64,000 nt of DNA, from NCBI GenBank assembly GCA_947480015.1, contig CANKBS010000005.1:107364-171363 (forward strand). The letters are read 5' to 3'. The notes under the pieces are model-generated. The model was given only the letters and a program-made list of their open reading frames with translations. It did no database searches and had not been told where the DNA came from. The first letter of the stretch is position 1. Every line of letters begins with the position of its first letter. The DNA comes from Sphingobacteriaceae bacterium. Its GTDB lineage: Bacteria; Bacteroidota; Bacteroidia; B-17B0; Aurantibacillaceae. Both the position numbers and the translations under genes were made by a program. Of the stretch, positions 17,874 to 27,788 are shown piece after piece.

Positions 17874-17904
17874 AAGCCGACTCTTTCAGGGTCGGCTTTT
17901 TTTT
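17874..17904 (+). terminator. Intrinsic terminator after ilvE
   Basis: An 8-bp perfect stem AAGCCGAC / GTCGGCTT with a 9-base loop is followed by a run of eight T. Confidence 0.85.
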
Positions 17905-18000
17905 GTCAGTTTTTAAAAACGTCTAGTAGTTCTTTCTTTGGATTAGTCGGAAATTTTGGCAATATAGAGAATTCTGTACACGATTTCTTTTTGACTTTTT

Positions 18001-18280
18001 GGGCGCCTCCCCCTGAAGCAGAAAGGCTTTGGGTAATTTTGGATAACCTTTCGCTTCAGGGGGCCCTGCAACCGCACAATCTGGCTCAAAAGTTCACCGA
18101 ACTTTTGCCCTGCTGTATCCCGCTTGCCCTAACTAAGAGCGGGTAATTTGCTGCGGTGTCTTTGCCCTAAGGGTCAAAGCCACGCACCAGCCGGCTCAAA
18201 AGTTTACAAAACTTTTGCCCTGCCCAAAACCCGCTCTAAGTCAGGTCTTCACGGGGATGCCGCTCCGGTCAGTGGCGCGG
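18001..18280. repeat. GC-rich hairpin element, copy 2 (largest)
   Basis: The element contains an 11-bp perfect stem CCCCCTGAAGC / GCTTCAGGGGG (18009-18019 with 18053-18063). Two near-identical hairpins with 9-bp perfect stems lie 110 bases apart (18087-18107 and 18197-18217), and a CCCGCT / AGCGGG stem spans 18119-18143. The hairpins differ at one base pair, C-G against T-A, so pairing is kept. It shares TTTGGGCGCC with 2731-2834. GGTAATTTGyTGCGG is shared with the minus strand of 39090-39110. It could be a non-coding RNA or a mobile repeat. Confidence 0.55.
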
Positions 18281-18412
18281 TTTTCAGAATTTACATATAA
18301 AAATATCTTCGAATAGAATTTCAATTTCTAAATTTTTCCAATTAGTAAAAAAAATAAATTAAAATTCAGATTATGATTCTTTCTCTGCATATTTATTATT
18401 GATTCCTTTCTT

Positions 18413-18452
18413 TGTGCTCTCTGTGCCAAACTTTGTGCTCATTGTGGTTAAA
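18413..18452 (+). repeat. Dispersed 40-base repeat, copy 2
   Basis: It matches the minus strand of 7970-8009 at 31 of 40 positions, with three shared blocks in the same order. Confidence 0.55.
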
Positions 18453-18479
18453 ACGTCCACTACAAAAACGGCTCTAAAA

Positions 18480-18510
18480 TTTCCTAATTACAAAACGAAA
18501 TGTACCTTTA
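18480..18510 (+). promoter_or_regulatory. Likely promoter of the GT39-like glycosyltransferase
   Basis: TTTC (18480-18483), 19 bases and TACCTTTA (18503-18510) match the phylum pattern with one mismatch in each element. It lies 17 bases before the start codon. Confidence 0.45.
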
Positions 18511-18527
18511 AGAACTAGTAATTTTTA

Positions 18528-20447
18528 ATGAAATTCATAAAAGAACATAGCCTCTTCAGCATTATTTTTTTAGTTACTGCTATTTTACGCTTGTTTTTTT
18601 TATTTGATTACCAATTCACTTACGACGAACTCAGCGGACTCGAACGCACGCAGTTCACTTCTTTTGCAGATCTTATTGATAAAGGCGTTAAAATAGATGC
18701 CCATCCGGCTTTAGTACAACTGATTATCTATTATCTGGTTCAACTCTTTGGTTACGTCACCTGGATTATTAAATTGCCTTTTTTGTTGTTTAGTCTGGCC
18801 ATATTGCCTTATGCTTATTTTTTCGGACTCCGTCATTTTTCGAAACAAAGCGGTTTGTTTGCCACAGTCATTTTTAGTTTTTCGCTGGTATTTGTTTTTT
18901 ATGCCCCCATTGCCCGTATGTATATTTCCGGTGTGTTTTTTAGCATGGCCTTGTTGTATTATTTTTTCGAGATTTTCTTTTTGAAAAACTTACAAATTAA
19001 AAATTTTATTTTACTCGGACTCTTCGCACTCTTAAGTGCCCTCAATCAACATATCAATGCTCTCTTTGCTTTAAGCGTTTGTGCGTCGGGATTATTTTTT
19101 CTCACTAAAGCTAATTGCAAACATTATCTCATTACGGTTATTTTAGTGGTACTGGCATATTTACCGCACCTTTCAGTGAGTTTGTACCAATTGGGTGTGG
19201 GTGGTATCGGTCGCGAACAGGGCGGTTGGCTCGATAAACCTGATTGGACAGTACTTTTATCTTTCACAAAGATGCTCTTAGGCACCGGAAAATCTTATTT
19301 GGTTTTTTTAGTTTTGATTGTGATTGGATGTATTAGCAGCAAAAAAATTTCTCTTTCAAAAAAGCAAGTTTTTTTGTTGACTTTGTTTTTAATTAATTTC
19401 CTCATTGTTTTTTTGTATTCCTATTACCGCGCTTCCATTTATCAGCATTCGGTGATGCTCTTTGCCGGTGTGGCTTTGGTGTTTTTCTTTACGGCATTTT
19501 ATGATTTAGAAAATAAATTTATTCTATACCCGTCTCTGGCTGTAGTTTTCGCGCTTTTGTTCTACAAATCCTATATTAAAAAAGATTATCTCCATCAGTC
19601 GGTAAAAACGGTTTACGAATACCAATTTGAACGCACACTGTTTTACAAAACTAAATTTGGGGCAGATCACGTGTATCCTGTTTTTTTTGATGCCGATGCC
19701 ATCATGAAAAAGATCTATTTCGGCAAATACCAAACGCAGTTTGATTGTACCGTTTCTGCCGATCCCGGGACTCCTTCCATGCATGCGTTTTCCCGCCTTG
19801 TTGCGGGCTTAAAAAGTGATTATTTGGTTTTGAGTTCCTCACTGCCTGCTCAGGATGCCTTGGCTCGACAGTATTTTCCTTACCTGCTCGAAAATACCCA
19901 AACACAGGCCGTCAATTTTAAATTGTATTCCAAACGTAAAAGCGATGAAACGCTGCAAGTGCCCGGCGATGAGGTTCTGCTCAGTTCTGATCCGGTTAAC
20001 AAAGGCACTTTTGATTATGGAAATTTAAAAACATCCGATCAGGTCTTCACTTTAAGCCTTGATTCCCTGAATGAATTTCCACTCACAGCTAAAGCCAGGT
20101 ATGCCGATCTTCACATACAGGAAGGGGAAGTGTTATTAATGGAAGCCAAATTCAAAGCGATCAACAAAAACCCTTCCATGTTAGAAGACTGCATTGCTCT
20201 GAATGATGAAAAAAATAATTTCAATTATGGTTATGCGGCTAAATCAAGTGCCGACTTTGTGATGAATGTCGATTCAAGTCTGGTAGTATTTTCCGATTAT
20301 TATTTCGGCACCAATCACTTAAAAATAAAAGATCATACCGTTATTAGTGCTTATCTCTGGAACAAAGGCCATGAAAAGGCTACACTGGTAAACTATCAAC
20401 TGAAGCTGATCAATTACTGGCCAAATAAATGGCGTTTTTGGGATTAA
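18528..20447 (+). CDS. GT39-like membrane glycosyltransferase
   Basis: This is probably a polyprenyl-phosphate-sugar-dependent glycosyltransferase. The N-terminal loop carries FTYDELSGLERTQF, with the acidic pair of the GT-C family, and KIDAHPALVQLIIYYLV. About ten hydrophobic segments fill residues 10-355. The C-terminal ~285 residues are soluble and probably periplasmic, including a beta-rich end. At 639 aa this is the usual size of GT39/GT83-like proteins. The acceptor is unknown; protein O-glycosylation, common for secreted proteins in this phylum, and lipid A modification are both possible. It stands alone. Confidence 0.7.
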   Translation: MKFIKEHSLFSIIFLVTAILRLFFLFDYQFTYDELSGLERTQFTSFADLIDKGVKIDAHPALVQLIIYYLVQLFGYVTWIIKLPFLLFSLAILPYAYFFGLRHFSKQSGLFATVIFSFSLVFVFYAPIARMYISGVFFSMALLYYFFEIFFLKNLQIKNFILLGLFALLSALNQHINALFALSVCASGLFFLTKANCKHYLITVILVVLAYLPHLSVSLYQLGVGGIGREQGGWLDKPDWTVLLSFTKMLLGTGKSYLVFLVLIVIGCISSKKISLSKKQVFLLTLFLINFLIVFLYSYYRASIYQHSVMLFAGVALVFFFTAFYDLENKFILYPSLAVVFALLFYKSYIKKDYLHQSVKTVYEYQFERTLFYKTKFGADHVYPVFFDADAIMKKIYFGKYQTQFDCTVSADPGTPSMHAFSRLVAGLKSDYLVLSSSLPAQDALARQYFPYLLENTQTQAVNFKLYSKRKSDETLQVPGDEVLLSSDPVNKGTFDYGNLKTSDQVFTLSLDSLNEFPLTAKARYADLHIQEGEVLLMEAKFKAINKNPSMLEDCIALNDEKNNFNYGYAAKSSADFVMNVDSSLVVFSDYYFGTNHLKIKDHTVISAYLWNKGHEKATLVNYQLKLINYWPNKWRFWD

Positions 20448-20558
20448 GAGCAACCTAATTGTCCTTTACGGCATGATTTTTGCTTCAGTCTTTACTGAAT
20501 TCTACTCTTGCATCTCATCATATTAAAATTTGGTAACTGAATTCATTTTTTTTTATAT

Positions 20559-23500
20559 ATGTTTGAATTGACTTGTTATCTCAAATATTCTGTTGGTTTT
20601 TTCTTATGCATATTATTTGGTTTAAATTCTAATTCGCAAAATGAGGCAAAACAATGGTGTTTTGGCAATACGGGTGGACTCAGTTTTATGACCAACCCAC
20701 CTACATCATTTACAAGCTCGATCAACACATTTGAGGGCTCAGCTAGTATAGCCGATGGAGCGGGCAATTTGTTGTTTTACACGGATGGGATTACTGTATG
20801 GAATCGTTTACATGCCGTTATGGCTAACGGTACAGGGTTGTTAGGCCATCCATCGAGCACTCAATCTGGCATTATTGTTAAACGTCCAGGTAGTACAAAC
20901 TTATATTTTATTTTTACTCTGGGTGCATTCATTGGGCCATTAAATTATACCATTGTTGATATGAATCTGGCCGCAGGAAATGGTTCAGTTACTATTAAAA
21001 ATGTTTTGATGGCAACAAACATGACAGAACAAATAACAGCTATTCCGCATTGCAATGGAAGTGATATATGGATTCTGACTCATAAAAACAGTACAGCGGA
21101 TTTTCAATCTTACCTGTTAACCTCTGCGGGATTAAATAGTGTTCCCGTTATTTCTTCAGTAACTTTCCCGACTGGAAATGGATATGGTGGTTACCTCAAA
21201 GCATCACCGAATGGAAAAAAAATCGGGCTCGCCAACGCAATTAGCGGCAGTTTTCATTTATATGATTTCGATAGTAATAATGGTACAGTGTCTAATCTTA
21301 TTGTTCTTGGCACTATTTTTTCAACAGCTTATGGATGTGAATTTTCAACGGATGGCACAAAATTATATGGAACCAAAGAATTAAATGATCCGGCAATTTA
21401 CCAATGGGATATTTGCCAGAGTTCTTCTTTAGCAATTATTGCTTCACAAAACACAGTTGGCCTGGTTACCGGTGTTGTGCGTATTGGAGCACTTCAACTC
21501 GCAACAAACGGTAAAATTTATATATCGCGTTATGGCACTAATACACTAGGTGTTATTAATAATCCTAATACTTATGGGGCTTCTTGTAATTATGTTAATC
21601 TCGGACAATCAGCAGGAACAGCCACATGCAATATGGGTCTGCCAAATTTTATTCCTAAATATTTTAGAACATCACCCGCATCTTTTAGTTATACCATTGG
21701 TAGTTTACCTACCTGTCATAACACTACTTTTACAGCACCTCCGGTAGCTCAAACTGCCACAGTAATTGGGTGTGCAGCTTCCGGATATAGTTTTACAAAT
21801 CTTTCCTGGGACTTCGGTGATCCTTCGTCCGGAGTAGCAAACAGTTCAACTCTTTCAAATCCCGTACATGTTTATAACACAGTTGGAACGTATAGTGCAC
21901 AATTGATACTACATTACAGTTGTGGTGGTGGAACAGATACTTTATATCAGATAATAAACATTAATCAATTATGTATTTATGTGATAAGCAGTTCAATAAG
22001 TTGTTCTTCTCTTGGTTCGGCTACAGCTATTGCTAGCGGAGGCAATGGCCCCTATACCTATACTTGGATGCCCGGGAATTTGAATGGTTTGTTGGTAAGC
22101 GGACTTAGTCCGGGTGTGTATAGCATTACAGCAGCTGATGCGGGTAGTTCAGTTGTTACTACCGCAACTGTGCTTTTAAGTTCAGGTATTCCATTTAGTG
22201 GTAGTTTGAACGTTACTAATTCCCTAGTTTGTGGAAATGCTCAAAATGGGTCCGCAACTATTTCAAATATTAATGGTGGTTCAGGAACCCAAAGTTATAT
22301 TTGGCTGAGTAATACAGGTACATTAAGCGGGGCAACAGTATTTTCGTTAGGTGCTGGAAGCTGGACGGTGAAAGTTACTGATCATCTTACCGGTTGCAGC
22401 TTTCAATATAGCTTTCAGGTACAAAGTTTGCCAGTACCAAGTTTAAGTCTAAGCCCGGCAAATCCGAAGTTCTGTATTGGTACAGGAATAAATTTAAAAG
22501 CTAGTGGCACAGGAAACACTTACCAGTGGATTCCGTCAACCGGTTTAAACACCAACACTGGTGCTAATGTAATAGCTTCATCCTCTTCTTCCCAAACTTA
22601 CACTGTAATCACTTCACTTGGCACCTGTACTAATGCCGCTCAAATAACGGTTACAGTATTACCACTTCCAGTTGTATCAATTAGCGTTTCTCAAAAAAAT
22701 TATTGTGTTCGCGATACTATAGTATTAAATGGGTTCGGTGGTAAGAATTATTCATGGTTGGGTCCCGGCAATCAAAATTTCAGTACCAGAACAGTTTCAT
22801 TTTCCATCTCAAGCACAAGTCTGACTGGTATTTATACACTTACCGCAACGGATGAAAATGGTTGCAGTAACACTGCCACATCACAAGTTTCTATAGGTGA
22901 ATTGCCCGAGGGGGTATTTAGTGGAAGTGGAACTAAGGATTGTGTTCCTTTTAATTTAGTGCTTACAGGATCCTCAGGTTCAAGTTTAGTTACCTTGAGT
23001 TGGGTGATGGATAAACAGATTTATAACACACAAAAATTCTTCTACTATTTTACGTCGCCGGGCGATTATACCATTAGTGGGACGTTTTTGGATACCGTAA
23101 GTAAATGCAAGAATTCGGAGGCCTTTGTAGTGAATGCCTTGCCTAAACCTCAGGCTGATTTTAATTTTATCCCCTCAAGACCTATTGAAAATTCCGAGAC
23201 TGTAATTTTTATGAATAACTCATCTGGTGTAAAACAAGTAAAATGGAATTGGCACATTAATAACAATGAAGGTTATACAAGTAATCTGCAAAATACTTCT
23301 TTTTATTTTAAAGAAGCCGGCGCTTATCCTGTGGCATTAGTAGTAACAAATGCATACGGATGTGTTGACACAGTGGTTAAAAGTGTTTTGGTGGAGGAAG
23401 ATTTTTTAATTTATGTCCCTGATGCTTTTAGTCCAAATGGCGATGAACTTAATGATATTTTTTTACCAATTATGAGAGGTGTCAAATCTTATCAACTTAC

Positions 23501-23678
23501 TATTTTTGACCGCTGGGGCGAAATCCTATTTAACACAAAGGATCCAATAGTAGCTTGGGATGGCAATTATAAAGGGAAACTCTGCGCCTTTGATGTTTAT
23601 AACTGGCTAATTGAAGTAAACGGATCGCAGGGTCAAATTAAAAAACTCAAAGGACATGTAACTTTATTAAATAGGTAA
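20559..23678 (+). CDS. Large surface protein with PKD-type domains and T9SS type B (gliding motility) C-terminal domain
   Basis: The signal peptide (about 1-27, ending SNSQ) is followed by a ~340-residue beta-propeller-like region with EGSASIADGAGNLLFYTDGITVWN and GLLGHPSSTQSGIIVKRP. This is a stereotyped N-terminus of Bacteroidota type B proteins. Then come a PKD-like domain (LSWDFGDPSSGV), a SprB-like repeat (GNGPYTYTW) and several Ig/PKD repeats with paired cysteines. The last ~95 residues, IYVPDAFSPNGDELNDIF to HVTLLNR, are the gliding-motility-associated C-terminal domain that marks type B T9SS cargo. At 1039 aa, it is likely an adhesin or surface-filament protein. Its 3' end overlaps the convergent GNAT gene by 12 bases. 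Confidence 0.9.
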   Translation: MFELTCYLKYSVGFFLCILFGLNSNSQNEAKQWCFGNTGGLSFMTNPPTSFTSSINTFEGSASIADGAGNLLFYTDGITVWNRLHAVMANGTGLLGHPSSTQSGIIVKRPGSTNLYFIFTLGAFIGPLNYTIVDMNLAAGNGSVTIKNVLMATNMTEQITAIPHCNGSDIWILTHKNSTADFQSYLLTSAGLNSVPVISSVTFPTGNGYGGYLKASPNGKKIGLANAISGSFHLYDFDSNNGTVSNLIVLGTIFSTAYGCEFSTDGTKLYGTKELNDPAIYQWDICQSSSLAIIASQNTVGLVTGVVRIGALQLATNGKIYISRYGTNTLGVINNPNTYGASCNYVNLGQSAGTATCNMGLPNFIPKYFRTSPASFSYTIGSLPTCHNTTFTAPPVAQTATVIGCAASGYSFTNLSWDFGDPSSGVANSSTLSNPVHVYNTVGTYSAQLILHYSCGGGTDTLYQIININQLCIYVISSSISCSSLGSATAIASGGNGPYTYTWMPGNLNGLLVSGLSPGVYSITAADAGSSVVTTATVLLSSGIPFSGSLNVTNSLVCGNAQNGSATISNINGGSGTQSYIWLSNTGTLSGATVFSLGAGSWTVKVTDHLTGCSFQYSFQVQSLPVPSLSLSPANPKFCIGTGINLKASGTGNTYQWIPSTGLNTNTGANVIASSSSSQTYTVITSLGTCTNAAQITVTVLPLPVVSISVSQKNYCVRDTIVLNGFGGKNYSWLGPGNQNFSTRTVSFSISSTSLTGIYTLTATDENGCSNTATSQVSIGELPEGVFSGSGTKDCVPFNLVLTGSSGSSLVTLSWVMDKQIYNTQKFFYYFTSPGDYTISGTFLDTVSKCKNSEAFVVNALPKPQADFNFIPSRPIENSETVIFMNNSSGVKQVKWNWHINNNEGYTSNLQNTSFYFKEAGAYPVALVVTNAYGCVDTVVKSVLVEEDFLIYVPDAFSPNGDELNDIFLPIMRGVKSYQLTIFDRWGEILFNTKDPIVAWDGNYKGKLCAFDVYNWLIEVNGSQGQIKKLKGHVTLLNR

Positions 23679-24107
23679 TTTTTTCTCCATCAAATAGTGC
23701 TGGATCTGTCCCCACAATAAAAAAGATTTTTCCTTTATAGTATACTGACAACTTTTGTAAAACCCCAAGGCATTCTCGCGGGCCTGTAATTCTATACTTT
23801 TTAAGCCCAGTTCGATGGCTTTTTTTTCAAGGGCAGCTACAAGTTGTTTGCCCAATCCTTTTCCTTGTTGATCATTAGCCACGGCCATAAAACGAATCTG
23901 CCCCACCTTATTTTCATTTTCCTGCAAACGTCCGCAGGCAATTATTTTTCCATTTTCATCTACAATAAAAGCATTAATGGAACTGTTTTCTAATTCGTCG
24001 GTCGCAGTTTCCGACGATTGATTCCAGGGTTTGCGCAAAATCTCGTAGCGTAGGTCCAGTATGCCTTCCAGCTCTTTTTGTGTCTGGGCTATTTTCACCG
24101 GCATCAT
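23667..24107 (-). CDS. GNAT family N-acetyltransferase
   Basis: This 146-aa acetyl-CoA-dependent acyltransferase has the GNAT core visible: a strand IRFMAVANDQQGKGLGKQLVAALE carries the Q/RxxGxG/A acetyl-CoA loop (QQGKGLG), followed by IELQARENALGFYKSCQY. The substrate is unknown. It overlaps the upstream CoA-transferase gene by four bases (ATGA), so it is translationally coupled to it. At the other end it overlaps the convergent surface-protein gene by 12 bases. Confidence 0.85.
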   Translation of the reverse strand: MMPVKIAQTQKELEGILDLRYEILRKPWNQSSETATDELENSSINAFIVDENGKIIACGRLQENENKVGQIRFMAVANDQQGKGLGKQLVAALEKKAIELGLKSIELQARENALGFYKSCQYTIKEKSFLLWGQIQHYLMEKKLPI

Positions 24108-25180
24108 TTCTCTAAAAATTTAAAGGCAATACCCGAAACGGTTTTGATGTCTTGTTTCTCGAACTTAAAAGTTTTGATCATGGCCTTGGCTTCAGGCAGT
24201 TCAAACACTTCTTTTAAATTTCTGATCTTCCCGATGGGAATTTCTTTTTCGAGACATAACTTAAAAAGATCTTTAAAATTGAATTTCTTTATGTAATCAT
24301 AAAGGATGGCATATAACTGCACCCGGTTATTCACGCGTAATTGATTGGTAGCGTATTTCGGATCAGTACCCAATGAGGTATAAGAGATCAGTTCACAGAG
24401 TTGTTTAAATTGTTTGTTACTGCCAATGGCAAAGGTGATGAGCTGCGCATCTTTGGTCTCGAATAATTCGCCATAAGGCGCAATGTTGGGATGAATACTG
24501 CCCATGGGTTTTGGTAAGGTAGTTGCAATTAACCAGTTGGTAGCTTGATTGGCCAAAGAGGCAATGGCCGAGTCGAATAAAGAAACCGACACATGTGCTC
24601 CCTTATTTGTTTGATACCGTTTTAATAAAGCAATCAGTATGGCTTCTTTTAATTGATGTCCGGCTAACAGATCAATTAATGCCACCGGCATTTTTAAGGC
24701 CTTTGAATTGGCTTCACCGTTAATGGACATGAATCCGCTTTCGGCCTGCAAGATGAGGTCGTAGGCGCTGCGAGGTGACTCATTACCAAAACCATTAATG
24801 GAAGCGTAAATTAATTTTGGATTTAGTTGTGAGAGGGTAGCGTAATCAACTTTTAATTTTTCAGCATCACCGGCTTTGTAATTAGTAATCACCATATCGG
24901 CATCGCTTAAGAGCGCATAAAGTTTTTGTAATTGCGAAGGCAGGGTGATGTCGAGCGACACAAATTCTTTAAAGCCATTCACGCTCCAAAAATAGGCCGA
25001 TGTTTTTGCTTTGGCATCTTCCGATTTTAATTTCCAACTGCGGGTTACATCGCCATTCGTTATGGGATTTTCTACTTTAATAACTTTAGCGCCGAGTTCG
25101 GCAAAAAAAGAACCTACCGATGGTCCGGCTAAAACACCCGCCAATTCAATAATTTTAAGCTCTTTAAAGATTTGATTCAC
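24104..25180 (-). CDS. CaiB/BaiF (class III) CoA-transferase
   Basis: It transfers CoA between carboxylic acids. The N-terminus IIELAGVLAGPSVGSFFAELGAKVIKVENP is the family's CoA-binding start, and YDLILQAESGFMSING carries the aspartate expected to form the mixed anhydride. At 358 aa it is somewhat shorter than typical members (about 380-400). Homologs include alpha-methylacyl-CoA racemases and formyl-CoA or carnitine CoA transferases; the substrate cannot be told here. It lies 36 bases after pheT and is coupled to a GNAT gene. Confidence 0.88.
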   Translation of the reverse strand: MNQIFKELKIIELAGVLAGPSVGSFFAELGAKVIKVENPITNGDVTRSWKLKSEDAKAKTSAYFWSVNGFKEFVSLDITLPSQLQKLYALLSDADMVITNYKAGDAEKLKVDYATLSQLNPKLIYASINGFGNESPRSAYDLILQAESGFMSINGEANSKALKMPVALIDLLAGHQLKEAILIALLKRYQTNKGAHVSVSLFDSAIASLANQATNWLIATTLPKPMGSIHPNIAPYGELFETKDAQLITFAIGSNKQFKQLCELISYTSLGTDPKYATNQLRVNNRVQLYAILYDYIKKFNFKDLFKLCLEKEIPIGKIRNLKEVFELPEAKAMIKTFKFEKQDIKTVSGIAFKFLEK

Positions 25181-25216
25181 GGTTGAGAAAATATAATTAA
25201 AAAAAAACGGAATGAA

Positions 25217-27640
25217 TTACCTTAACTCAGCACCCAGTTTTTCTTTGTAATTGGAAATTAATTTATCCATCACTCCTTCAATTTGTTTGTCGGTAAGGGT
25301 GGCTTCTTTGTTTAATAAAGTAAAACTAACGGCGTACGATTTTTTATTTCCCAATTTGGCATCTTCATAAATGTCGAAAAGATTCACCTCTTTTAAAAAT
25401 TTCTTTTCAGTGGCTAAGGCCAGCTCTTCTATTTGCTGGTAGTTCACCGATTTATCAATGAGTAAAGCCAGATCACGACGAACGGCCGGGAATTTAGAAA
25501 TTTCTTCAAACTCTATTTTTTGTTTTGAGAATGCCTTTACCAATACATCCCATTTAATGGCAGCATAATATACCGGTTGTGCAATGTCCATTTGTTTGAG
25601 AGTTTTTTTAGAAACCAGTCCTAATTCAACTAATGGTTTTGTATTTAATACATAACTTAAACCGGCATCAAAATGGTCATAAGTACTTTCAACACTTTTA
25701 ACTGCTGCAATACCGCACTTCTCAAGCATTTTATCGATCACCGATTTAATAAAAGAGAAATCAACTTTTTGATTTAAGCCATAAGGATTTTCCTGAAACA
25801 TTGCCCCGGTTAAAAACAAGGTCAAATATTTTTGCTCAGTATATTTATTTTCTTCGGTGGCATGTTTGTGATAAGTTTTGCCGATCTCAAAAAATTTAAG
25901 GTCCGTGTTTTTTCTGTTGATGTTATAAGCAATGGCTTCTAAACCACTGTATAACATGTCGCCACGCAGTACATTTAAATCGGCGCTCAAAGGATTAAGC
26001 AGTTTAACCTGATTTTCTGTATTGTTATAATAACTTTCTTTACTTAAGGAAAGACTCATGATCTCGTTAAATCCAAAACCTTCCAGCAAAGCCGCCAACT
26101 TGTTCTCAAGGGCCACATCAAAATTTTTGGGTTCATTCATGGCGCTGTAAGAGATGGTTTTACTCACTTCTACATTATTGTAGCCATAAATGCGCATCAC
26201 TTCTTCAATCACATCGGCCTCGCGTGTAACATCGGTTTTGTAGCGTGGTACCAATAACAACATCCCATCCGAACCTTCATTCTGAATCGCGATACCTAAG
26301 TTTAATATGATGTTTTTAATAATGGGACGTTCAATTTCCTTGCCAATTAATTCGATGCAGTTAGCATACGAAAAGGCAACTTTATAAGGCTCTAGGTTTT
26401 CAGGATAAATGTCAACTAAGCCCATACTCAAAGATCCACCGGCAAGTTCAAAAATTAAATTGGCCGCACGAATCAAAGCAGTAACAGTCATATCCGGATC
26501 GGTACCACGTTCAAAACGAAAGGAAGCATCGGTTTTTAACGCATGTTGTTTGGCACTGCGACGAACATAACCTGCATCAAAATAAGCCGATTCTAAAAAA
26601 ACGGAAGTCGTATCTGTACTAACACCACTTTCGGCACCGCCAAAAATTCCGGCTAAACACATGGCTTCTTGTTCATTGCAGATCATCAGGTCATTGGCCT
26701 TCAGCTTACGATCAACACCATCCAGGGTTTTAAAGCTTTCGCCTTCATTAGCTGTTCTTACAATAACTTTATTGCCTTTTATTTTAGCCAAATCGAAGGC
26801 ATGTAAAGGTTGCCCCAGTTCATGTAATACAAAATTGCTAATGTCTACAATGTTATTAATAGGGCGCAGACCAATGGATTTTAAACGGTTCTTCAACCAA
26901 TCGGGACTTTCATCCACTTTGATGCCTGAAATAGCAATGCCGGAATAACGTATGCAGGCTTCTGTATTTTCAACAATGATTTGAAGTGGATCTGTTGGTG
27001 AACCAACGGGCAATTCATCCAAGCCTTTAATAGTGGTTTTGTATTCGTGAGTGTTATTTTTAGAGTTGAGAATGGCGCAAAGATCTCGGGCCACCCCTAA
27101 ATGGGAGGCCGCATCGCTGCGGTTAGGGGTTAAACCAATTTCAAGAACGGTATCATTTTCAATTTTAAAATACTCGGCTGCAGGGGTACCTGTTGCAATG
27201 TTGTCGGGTAAAATCATAATGCCGGCATGACTTTTTCCCAAGCCAATTTCATCTTCGGCACAAATCATACCTTCACTTAAGGCTCCGCGAATTTTTGATT
27301 TTTTAATTTCGAAGGCTTCACCTTCGCTGGGATAGAGTTTAGTGCCCACTGTTGCAACAATTACTTTTTGTCCCGCTGCCACATTTGGCGCTCCGCAAAC
27401 AATCGAAAGCGGTTCAGCACTTCCAATATCCACTTTTGTGATACTTAAGCGATCGGCATCGGGATGTTTTTCACACGTTAAAACATGTCCAACCACCAAG
27501 CCTTTTAAGCCTCCGGCAATGCTTTCGAACACTTCACTGCCTTCAACTTCTAAGCCGCTTGCCGTAAGGAGTTCTGCTGTTTGTTCGATAGAAATGTTTG
27601 TATTTATAAGGGTTTTAAGCCAATTGCCTGAAATTTTCAT
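25217..27640 (-). CDS. pheT: Phenylalanine-tRNA ligase beta subunit
   Basis: PheT is the large subunit of the (alpha-beta)2 synthetase and carries tRNA binding and editing. The domains are in the usual order. An EMAP-like tRNA-binding domain (about 40-155, VVGHVLTCEKHPDADRLSITKVDIG) is followed by the B3/B4 editing domain (RYSGIAISGIKVDESPDWLKNRLKSIG, residues about 210-400) and B5. A catalytic-like core follows, then the C-terminal anticodon-binding FDX domain (ISKFPAVRRDLALLIDK to the end). At 807 aa it is full length. pheS is not in the window, so the two subunits are not adjacent here. Confidence 0.96.
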   Translation of the reverse strand: MKISGNWLKTLINTNISIEQTAELLTASGLEVEGSEVFESIAGGLKGLVVGHVLTCEKHPDADRLSITKVDIGSAEPLSIVCGAPNVAAGQKVIVATVGTKLYPSEGEAFEIKKSKIRGALSEGMICAEDEIGLGKSHAGIMILPDNIATGTPAAEYFKIENDTVLEIGLTPNRSDAASHLGVARDLCAILNSKNNTHEYKTTIKGLDELPVGSPTDPLQIIVENTEACIRYSGIAISGIKVDESPDWLKNRLKSIGLRPINNIVDISNFVLHELGQPLHAFDLAKIKGNKVIVRTANEGESFKTLDGVDRKLKANDLMICNEQEAMCLAGIFGGAESGVSTDTTSVFLESAYFDAGYVRRSAKQHALKTDASFRFERGTDPDMTVTALIRAANLIFELAGGSLSMGLVDIYPENLEPYKVAFSYANCIELIGKEIERPIIKNIILNLGIAIQNEGSDGMLLLVPRYKTDVTREADVIEEVMRIYGYNNVEVSKTISYSAMNEPKNFDVALENKLAALLEGFGFNEIMSLSLSKESYYNNTENQVKLLNPLSADLNVLRGDMLYSGLEAIAYNINRKNTDLKFFEIGKTYHKHATEENKYTEQKYLTLFLTGAMFQENPYGLNQKVDFSFIKSVIDKMLEKCGIAAVKSVESTYDHFDAGLSYVLNTKPLVELGLVSKKTLKQMDIAQPVYYAAIKWDVLVKAFSKQKIEFEEISKFPAVRRDLALLIDKSVNYQQIEELALATEKKFLKEVNLFDIYEDAKLGNKKSYAVSFTLLNKEATLTDKQIEGVMDKLISNYKEKLGAELR

Positions 27641-27757
27641 GTCAAAAAAAAGTTTTATATTCTGAACTTTCCCACTGCTCTTAAGCGGTAGAAGCCTTCA
27701 ATGCTTTGATAAATTAATAGAGTAAAGTTAGCTAAATATTTTACATGCGTCTCCTTT

Positions 27758-27788
27758 TTTAGGGTCTACAAAAAACCTAATAATTTTG
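27758..27788 (+). promoter_or_regulatory. Likely promoter of the gldN-like gene
   Basis: TTTA (27758-27761), 19 bases and TAATTTTG (27781-27788) give a perfect -7 element and a one-mismatch -33. The only in-frame upstream start codon of the gene (TTG, 27786) lies inside this -7 element, so translation must start further down. Confidence 0.5.

Larger units (their letters stand above)
17854..18527. other. 674-base intergenic region with terminator, structured element and repeat
   Basis: No gene is seen. It holds the ilvE terminator, a ~280-base hairpin-rich GC-rich element (18001-18280), the second copy of the dispersed 40-base repeat (18413-18452) and a promoter for the glycosyltransferase. 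Confidence 0.7.

Noticed and set aside
24104..27640. A functional pathway joining pheT, CoA-transferase and GNAT genes
   Set aside because: Close spacing supports cotranscription only; nothing in the sequences links their reactions.
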